Shown here: positions 6,117-11,037 of the stretch, piece after piece | Layout: each line of letters begins with the position of its first letter | Numbering within the stretch: the stretch's first letter is position 1 | Assembly (NCBI GenBank): GCA_014380545.1 | Contig: JACMJP010000388.1 | Location: 1-11,037 of the forward strand | DNA from: Chitinophagales bacterium | Lineage (GTDB): Bacteria > Bacteroidota > Bacteroidia > Chitinophagales > BACL12 | Length of the DNA stretch: 11,037 bases | Reading direction: 5' to 3' | Program-made: the position numbers and the translations under genes | Notes under the pieces: model-generated | Told to the model about the DNA's origin: nothing | The model's database searches: none | The model's input: the letters and a program-made list of their open reading frames with translations, nothing else

Positions 6117-8396
6117 TTATTCTTTGATAAAACTATAATTCATTGTAATGATACCGCCTGAAACATGTATATTATAAAATCCATCTGATAATTGTTTTAT
6201 ATTCAGATGTTTCATATTGTTTTCTCCCAAATTCCAACTATCAGTGACTATGGTTTTTCCTGCAATATCTGTTATCTCAATATGAAAATATCTGTTGTTC
6301 TGCAATGGGTCGGTATATTCAAGAATGATCTCATCGCCAGCCGGGTTAGGATATAATAAAATTGATGTGTTGCTGAATGTATTTACAGAAATTATTTTGG
6401 AATAACTGATTTCTCCTGTTAGATTAACTTGTTTCAATCTATAGTAATTAATTCCTGAAATTGGATTTTCATCGTTTACAGAATAATTTACCTGGTTATT
6501 ATTTTCACTTAATGCATCAACTGTAATTATTGAATTAAACTGTGTGCCGTCGTTTGATCTTTCAATTATAAAATAATCATATTCTGACCCACTTGCAGTT
6601 CCCCACTCAAGATTTACTGAATTATCATTCAGGTAGCCTTCAAAATTTATCAAATTATTTGATAAAAGGCAATCAGTAACTGAATAGGTAAATGTAGCAG
6701 TGCGAATTATACTGCATGCATCCGTAACTGTGCATGTATAAGTATATATTCCATTTGAACAGGAGTTTACTGTTAAAGTTGGTGTTGACGCTCCTGTATT
6801 CCATGAATAAGTATAAGGTGGAATACCGTAAGCTGGTAATGGGTTAAGCGTTGAAGTACCACAGCAGTTTCCTACTGTTGTATTACTGCCGCTGCCATCT
6901 GTTGCGTCACCTAATGTTTCAAGATTTTTTCCTGTTAATGTTATGCTCCATGTACTGCTGTTCATAATTGTACATGGTTCTGCAGTACCGGCGGGGCAAT
7001 TTCCATTTATAGTGCATGCGTCGCAATAACTTGATTTCAAAGTAAATGTTATACTGCCGGAACATATAGAAGTTAAACAACTGACAATGCTATATATACT
7101 TAAATTTACGAATGAACATGTTCCGGTAGTATCACCGGATGGTAATCCACACTTCCACCAGAATGTTGAGCCAGGTGAGGTTCCGCATGGCCCGACAATC
7201 TGAAACCCTGCACTACTCATATAACAACTCGTCGCACATAATCCAAAACTTGTTACATAGGATGCTGAAAATTTTGCATCAGTTAATGCGCTGTTAGCAG
7301 GACGAGGTACTGTTAAAGTATATGCACAATCAGTTGCGGGACCCGGACAAAAGCTCCCATCGTGCCGAAATTTTATTTTACCAGTTGTATAAGTTGCGGA
7401 TGATGTAACAAGGGGATCAATTGTTATTGGATATATTCTTGATGGATCATTAAGCCACTCAACAGGAATAATTAAATCCAATGTTGCATTTTCCAAAGAA
7501 TAAGCATATGCACCTACAACAGAATTTTCAGTTGAAGCGGATGCATCATAAATAATTGCCCGGCTAATTTCAAAATAATAAGCATCTTTATTTGATGAGC
7601 TAACTTTCAATGATCCTTTCCATCCGTTTCCATCGGTTTCTCCCTCATCATAATTTAGATTATAGCCGTCAGGTAAATTCCAATCATCGGTAATTATTAA
7701 ATTACCTTCTTCAATTTCCAAAGGCTCAGTAATTATAAAATTTGATTTAATTGTATGCATATCGAAAATTATTTCAATATCAATTCCATTCCATGCATTT
7801 ATAATTCTCGCACCATTGTCGCCTATTGTATAATTTGTCCAGTTTGCAATACCAAGATCAATTTCTTCTCCTGCAGGGGTAATATTTTTTAGATGTAAAT
7901 TTTTATTAAACTGAAATTCATCTCCATTAACTCTGAAAGCAGAATATTTATTTTCTATATCTATTTCAGTTGGTGTTTCCTGGTGTGTTGCCGCAAAAAC
8001 ATTTTCTTCTGTATCATCGGCTGATAACGCCGGATCATAAGAAATCATTTTTCCTGTTTCATCCAGATAATGAAAGTTTCCAAAACTTTTTTGTGAATAA
8101 AATTCATTTCCATTGGTTCCGTTTTTAATATAGTATCTTGAATCAAAAGTTCTTTTATCAATTAATTCTACACAATCATCACACGGTGTATTATATGGAA
8201 GCAAACCAAATTCAGGATGTGTTTGTGCATCAGTAGATGAAAGTGATATTAATTCATTTGTAATGGATAATTCTTTTTTTGAAAATGAATGAAGATTTGG
8301 CTCCCAAACTTCCCCGTTTTGACCGAAAGAAAAATATGGAGATGCAATACAAAAATATATCGCAAATAAAATCGTCTCAAAAAATTTCCTCTTCAT
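6117..8396 (-). CDS. T9SS-exported cysteine-rich surface protein with SprB-like repeat (paralogue B)
   Basis: A 759-residue secreted protein, alignable along its length with the 758-residue paralogue A. From ATG 8396: signal peptide 1-25 (MKRKFF then a hydrophobic core, cleavage before Q26); N-terminal region with HPEFGLLPYNTPCDDCVELI (61-80) ending in WLNDPSRIYPITIDPLV (314-330); cysteine-rich middle about 340-514; SprB-like repeat about 518-578; FN3-like linker 580-675; T9SS type A sorting tail about 680-758 (LLYPNPAGDEIILEY, IEITDIAGKTIV, LSDGFYNIHVSGG). An upstream in-frame ATG at 8417 would add MEPKQYP. I reject it because the 8396 start puts the signal cleavage site, the C72/C75 pair and cysteines 350-458 at the same residue numbers as in paralogue A, and because the bases between the two ATGs match the noncoding leader of A. 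Role unknown, probably surface adhesion or structure. Confidence 0.87.
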   Translation of the reverse strand: MKRKFFETILFAIYFCIASPYFSFGQNGEVWEPNLHSFSKKELSITNELISLSSTDAQTHPEFGLLPYNTPCDDCVELIDKRTFDSRYYIKNGTNGNEFYSQKSFGNFHYLDETGKMISYDPALSADDTEENVFAATHQETPTEIDIENKYSAFRVNGDEFQFNKNLHLKNITPAGEEIDLGIANWTNYTIGDNGARIINAWNGIDIEIIFDMHTIKSNFIITEPLEIEEGNLIITDDWNLPDGYNLNYDEGETDGNGWKGSLKVSSSNKDAYYFEISRAIIYDASASTENSVVGAYAYSLENATLDLIIPVEWLNDPSRIYPITIDPLVTSSATYTTGKIKFRHDGSFCPGPATDCAYTLTVPRPANSALTDAKFSASYVTSFGLCATSCYMSSAGFQIVGPCGTSPGSTFWWKCGLPSGDTTGTCSFVNLSIYSIVSCLTSICSGSITFTLKSSYCDACTINGNCPAGTAEPCTIMNSSTWSITLTGKNLETLGDATDGSGSNTTVGNCCGTSTLNPLPAYGIPPYTYSWNTGASTPTLTVNSCSNGIYTYTCTVTDACSIIRTATFTYSVTDCLLSNNLINFEGYLNDNSVNLEWGTASGSEYDYFIIERSNDGTQFNSIITVDALSENNNQVNYSVNDENPISGINYYRLKQVNLTGEISYSKIISVNTFSNTSILLYPNPAGDEIILEYTDPLQNNRYFHIEITDIAGKTIVTDSWNLGENNMKHLNIKQLSDGFYNIHVSGGIITMNYSFIKE

Positions 8397-8429
8397 AGGA
8401 TACTGCTTAGGCTCCATTTACCTTTCCAA

Positions 8430-8460
8430 TAAATATACCTTCCTAAATTCAATGTGAAAA
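8430..8460 (-). promoter_or_regulatory. Candidate promoter of T9SS paralogue B
   Basis: On the minus strand TTTT (8457-8460) is followed after 19 bases by TATATTTA (8430-8437). Each box is one base from consensus (TTTG and TAnnTTTG). The predicted transcript starts near 8425 and has a leader of about 30 bases to the ATG at 8396. Confidence 0.4.
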
Positions 8461-8631
8461 TTACGGATTAAATTAAAGCATTCAAAATATAATTATCCTC
8501 ATATTTAGTGCGAAGTAAAGTTTTGTGACACCCAGGCTTGTGGAAAATAAAAAGTTTTGCTTTCGCAACATTTTAGTACCCGATGCTGAATAGAATTTAT
8601 TTAGCATATGGAGAATTTGTGCAGGTGTTAC

Positions 8632-8665
8632 TAAAATAAAAAAGCTTCGAATATATTTTCGAAGC
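8632..8665 (-). terminator. Intrinsic terminator after the tRNA genes
   Basis: On the minus strand GCTTCGAA and TTCGAAGC (plus coordinates 8658-8665 and 8644-8651) form a perfect 8-bp stem with a 6-base loop, followed by six T (8638-8643) and more T-rich sequence. It lies 6 bases past the end of tRNA-Leu, closes the tRNA unit and insulates paralogue B. Confidence 0.85.
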
Positions 8666-8671
8666 CTTAGG

Positions 8672-8757
8672 TACCCGGGGCGGGAATTGAACCCGCACGA
8701 GCATTACTGCCCACAGGATTTTAAGTCCTGCATGTCTACCAGTTCCATCACCCGGGC
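8672..8757 (-). tRNA. tRNA-Leu (anticodon TAA)
   Basis: An 86-base type II tRNA. The acceptor arm GCCCGGG (from 8757) pairs with CCCGGGT, closing with a G-U pair; the discriminator is A at 8672. The anticodon arm reads AGGAC-TTAAAAT-CCT, giving anticodon TAA. A long variable arm (GGGC...GCTC) fits leucine, and the T arm is GCGGG-TTCAATT-CCCGC. The 3' CCA is not encoded, so it must be added after transcription. It is the second gene of the unit that starts with tRNA-Gly. Confidence 0.95.
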
Positions 8758-8770
8758 ATTTCAAAAAACA

Positions 8771-8795
8771 GTGACACGGTGTTGAGCCGTGCCAC
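8771..8795 (-). terminator. Hairpin between the two tRNA genes (terminator-like or processing signal)
   Basis: On the minus strand GTGGCACGG and CCGTGTCAC form a 9-bp stem with one G-T pair around a 7-base loop CTCAACA, followed two bases later by TTTTTT (8763-8768). It fills most of the 45 bases between tRNA-Gly and tRNA-Leu. It has the shape of an intrinsic terminator, yet tRNA-Leu has no room for its own promoter, so it may only partly terminate or may mark RNase processing. Confidence 0.6.
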
Positions 8796-8802
8796 ATACC
8801 TG

Positions 8803-8875
<73 letters not shown>

Positions 8876-8922
8876 AGTTTTATTCGGCCTAAGCTCCTGC
8901 CCCAGCCACATAAAACGGAGTG

Positions 8923-8954
8923 CAAATATATGCCGTAAAATCATTTAAGGAAAA
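8923..8954 (-). promoter_or_regulatory. Promoter of the tRNA-Gly/tRNA-Leu unit
   Basis: On the minus strand TTTT (8951-8954), 20 bases, then TATATTTG (8923-8930), a full match to the TAnnTTTG box. Transcription would start near 8917, about 42 bases before tRNA-Gly. The element faces away from the formiminotransferase promoter, with 17 bases between them. Confidence 0.6.
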
Positions 8955-8971
8955 TCCTGCGTAAAATTTTC

Positions 8972-9000
8972 TTTGCATCATACTTCAAATACTAATTTTG
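8972..9000 (+). promoter_or_regulatory. Promoter of the formiminotransferase-cyclodeaminase gene
   Basis: TTTG (8972-8975), 17 bases, then TAATTTTG (8993-9000); both boxes match the Bacteroidota consensus. Transcription from about 9005 would leave the possible starts at 8998 (TTG) and 9001 (ATG) outside the mRNA, which points to the tandem ATGs at 9019 and 9022. Confidence 0.6.
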
Positions 9001-9021
9001 ATGCTTTCAAATTTTTATATG

Positions 9022-10689
9022 ATGAAGAAATTAATTGAATGTGTGCCGAATTTCAGCGAAGGAAAAGATATGGGCATCATTAAACAAATTACAGATGCAA
9101 TTGAAAGTGTTGAAGGCATAAAATTATTAGATGTTGACACAGGTAAAGCTACTAACAGGACTGTTGTAACTATTGTTGGTGAACCGGAGGCTGTTGTGGA
9201 AGCCGCATATCGTGCAATAAAAAAGGCTGCAGAATTGATAGATATGCGCAAACATACTGGTGAACATCCCCGTATGGGTGCAACAGATGTTTGCCCTTTT
9301 ATTCCAATTGCAAATTCTACAATGGAAGATTGTATAGAATGTGCCAAAAAATTAGCAAAAAGGGTTGGAGATGAATTAAAAATTCCTGTTTATTTATATG
9401 AAAGTGCCGCAACAAAACCTGAAAGAAAAAATTTAGCAAATGTACGGGCAGGCGAATATGAAGGTATTGAGCAAAAAATAAAATTGCCTGAATGGAAACC
9501 TGATTTTGGTCCTGAATTATTTAATGCAAAAAGCGGGAATACAATTATTGGTGCTAGAGATTTTCTTGTTGCATTTAATGCCAATTTAAATACTACAAGT
9601 GTGCGCCGGGCAAATTCAATTGCATTTGATATAAGGGAAAATGGAAGAGTAGATCCTGAAGGTAAAAAAGATGCTGATGGAAATGTGTTGCGTACTCCGG
9701 GTGTTTGTAAAAGTGTAAAAGCTATTGGATGGTATATTGAGGAATATGGTATTGCGCAGGTGAGTATGAATTTAACGAATATAAATATTACTCCTGTGCA
9801 TATTGCATTTGATGCATGTGTTAAAAGTGCTTATGAAAGAGGAATGCGGGTTACAGGAAGTGAACTGGTTGGATTAATTCCATTACAAAGTATGCTGGAT
9901 GCGGGAAAATATTTTCTTGCTAAACAAAACAGGAGTATTGGTGTAAGTGAAGATGAATTAATTAAAATAGCAATTAAAAGTATGGGGTTAGATGAATTAA
10001 ATACATTTGATCCCGGCGAAAAAATAATTGAATATAAATTAACAGGAAAAGAAAAAAGTGGAAAGTTAATTTCCATGAATTTAAAAGCATTTGCCAATGA
10101 AACTGCAAGCGAAAGCCCTGCCCCCGGTGGAGGAAGTATTTCTGCTTATGTTGGTGCATTGGGAATAAGTCTGGCAACAATGGTTGCAAATTTATCTGCT
10201 GCAAAAAAAGGCTGGGAAGAAAAATGGAAAGAATTTTCTGATCATGCAGAAAAAGGTCAGCAATTAAAAGATGCGTTATTAAAATTAGTGGATGAGGATA
10301 CCTATGCATTTAATCAAATCATGCATGCATTTGCTTTACCAAAAAACACAGATGCAGAAAAAGCGATGCGCAAACAAGCAATTCAGGATGCAACAAAATA
10401 TGCAATTGAAATTCCTTTTAAAGCAATGCAGTTAAGTTTGGAGAGCATGCATACTATTAAAGCAATGGCACAAATTGGCAACCCGAATTCGGTGAGTGAT
10501 GCAGGTGTTGGTGTTTTATGTGCAAGGGCAGCAGTACTGGGTGCTTTTTTAAATGTGAAAATAAATGCTTCAGGTTTGACTGATAAAGCATTTGCGGGTA
10601 ATAAAATAAAAGAAGGAGAGAATATGGTGAGTGAAGCGGAAATAATGGAAAAAGAAATTTTGGAAATTGTGCATTCAAAAATAAATTAA
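9022..10689 (+). CDS. ftcD: Bifunctional glutamate formimidoyltransferase / formimidoyltetrahydrofolate cyclodeaminase
   Basis: A 555-residue cytoplasmic enzyme with two activities. The N-terminal half (about 1-330) moves the formimino group from N-formimino-L-glutamate, a histidine breakdown product, to tetrahydrofolate. The C-terminal half (about 350-550) then releases ammonia to give 5,10-methenyl-tetrahydrofolate. Evidence: KKLIECVPNFSEGKD at 2-16, LLDVDTGKATNRTVVT at 35-50, and GEHPRMGATDVCPFIP at 80-95, where H82 is the likely catalytic histidine of the transferase. In the cyclodeaminase part I see ESPAPGGGSISAYVGALG at 364-381 and GNPNSVSDAGVG at 486-497. The length is close to the fused vertebrate enzyme (about 540). 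An open frame extends up to 8998, but that region overlaps the promoter; start 9022 (or 9019, one residue longer) gives the usual N-terminus. No other histidine-degradation gene lies in the window. It overlaps the next gene by one base. Confidence 0.95.
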   Translation: MKKLIECVPNFSEGKDMGIIKQITDAIESVEGIKLLDVDTGKATNRTVVTIVGEPEAVVEAAYRAIKKAAELIDMRKHTGEHPRMGATDVCPFIPIANSTMEDCIECAKKLAKRVGDELKIPVYLYESAATKPERKNLANVRAGEYEGIEQKIKLPEWKPDFGPELFNAKSGNTIIGARDFLVAFNANLNTTSVRRANSIAFDIRENGRVDPEGKKDADGNVLRTPGVCKSVKAIGWYIEEYGIAQVSMNLTNINITPVHIAFDACVKSAYERGMRVTGSELVGLIPLQSMLDAGKYFLAKQNRSIGVSEDELIKIAIKSMGLDELNTFDPGEKIIEYKLTGKEKSGKLISMNLKAFANETASESPAPGGGSISAYVGALGISLATMVANLSAAKKGWEEKWKEFSDHAEKGQQLKDALLKLVDEDTYAFNQIMHAFALPKNTDAEKAMRKQAIQDATKYAIEIPFKAMQLSLESMHTIKAMAQIGNPNSVSDAGVGVLCARAAVLGAFLNVKINASGLTDKAFAGNKIKEGENMVSEAEIMEKEILEIVHSKIN

Positions 10690-11037
10690 TGCAAAAGGAT
10701 ATATTTACGACATACTGTTTTTTGTTGATATTTAATTTTTCTTTTTCCCAAACACCCCAATTTATTACGCCAATACAAGGAACACATCTTGAAGATTATT
10801 ATTTAGTGAATTATGTTGATTGGGATTTCACAGGCATACTGGATTACAAATGCGGGAATAAAACATATGACGGGCACCAGGGAACTGATTTCGTGATTCG
10901 CAATTTTGCACAAATGGATGCAGGGGTAAATGTATTTGCTGCTGATACAGGGATTGTAACATTTGTGCTTGACACATTATTCGACAGAAATAAAACTGCG
11001 ATAAGCGGTGGGTTCGGAAATTATATTTGCATAAAAC
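10689..11037 (+). CDS. Exported M23-family metallopeptidase, N-terminal part (runs off the window)
   Basis: An open frame from ATG 10689 to the right edge (116 codons and still open). The ATG shares its first base with the ftcD stop codon (TAATG), so the two are probably cotranscribed and translationally coupled. Residues 1-20 look like a signal peptide (MQKDIF, a hydrophobic core, cleavage near FSFS before Q21). Around residue 60 comes YDGHQGTDFVI, the H-x3-D zinc-ligand motif of M23/LytM peptidases (H63, D67), followed by VFAADTGIVTFV (82-93) and SGGFGNYICIK (106-116), which match the strand that normally precedes the H-x-H motif of the family. The second zinc motif lies beyond the window. 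The product likely acts in the periplasm or outside the cell on peptidoglycan peptides or another peptide; a C-terminal sorting tail is possible but not visible. Confidence 0.8.
   Translation, partial: MQKDIFTTYCFLLIFNFSFSQTPQFITPIQGTHLEDYYLVNYVDWDFTGILDYKCGNKTYDGHQGTDFVIRNFAQMDAGVNVFAADTGIVTFVLDTLFDRNKTAISGGFGNYICIK

Noticed and set aside
8545..8570. Minus-strand hairpin TTGC-GAAA-GCAA with a T-rich tail, as a second terminator
   Set aside because: The stem is only 4 bp and a much better terminator lies just upstream at 8632-8665.

Overview
The window looks like chromosomal DNA from a member of the Bacteroidota, probably an environmental lineage near Chitinophagales or Saprospirales (the class is a guess). 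The support is: AT-rich sequence; start sites without Shine-Dalgarno motifs; several promoters of the Bacteroidota type (TTTG, about 19 bases, TAnnTTTG); two large secreted proteins with a type IX secretion system (T9SS) C-terminal sorting tail; two DUF1573 proteins; and the start of a Bacteroidota-style alpha-ketoacid dehydrogenase E1 gene.

Layout. Bases 1-102 form a long perfect inverted repeat that breaks the E1 dehydrogenase gene (minus strand, start codon at 212). This is probably a fold-back artefact at a contig end. On the plus strand, 428-1359 holds a promoter-led operon of two paralogous exported DUF1573 proteins, closed by a strong intrinsic terminator (1386-1417). A class I PLP aminotransferase follows (1493-2725). 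After about 280 noncoding bases comes a small seven-helix membrane protein that seems to start at TTG (3008-3685). It converges on two minus-strand genes, 3704-5980 and 6117-8396, which are tandem paralogues of about 758 residues. Each has a signal peptide, a conserved N-terminal beta-rich region, a cysteine-rich middle, a SprB-like repeat and a T9SS sorting tail. Next are two minus-strand tRNA genes, Gly(GCC) then Leu(TAA) in transcription order, with a promoter, a hairpin between them and a terminator after them. Back to back with the tRNA promoter lies the promoter of a bifunctional formiminotransferase-cyclodeaminase gene (plus strand, about 9022-10689). Its stop codon overlaps the start of an M23-type metallopeptidase gene that runs off the right edge.

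How the genes fit together. Most are independent housekeeping or surface functions: central metabolism (E1), amino-acid metabolism (aminotransferase, cyclodeaminase), translation (tRNAs), and exported or cell-surface proteins (DUF1573 pair, T9SS pair, M23 peptidase). I see no mobile element, CRISPR array, phage gene or recognisable defence cassette, and nothing that I can honestly call a new multi-gene system. The least explained parts are the cysteine-rich T9SS pair with its conserved start-codon leader, the seven-helix membrane protein, and the hairpin between the tRNA genes.
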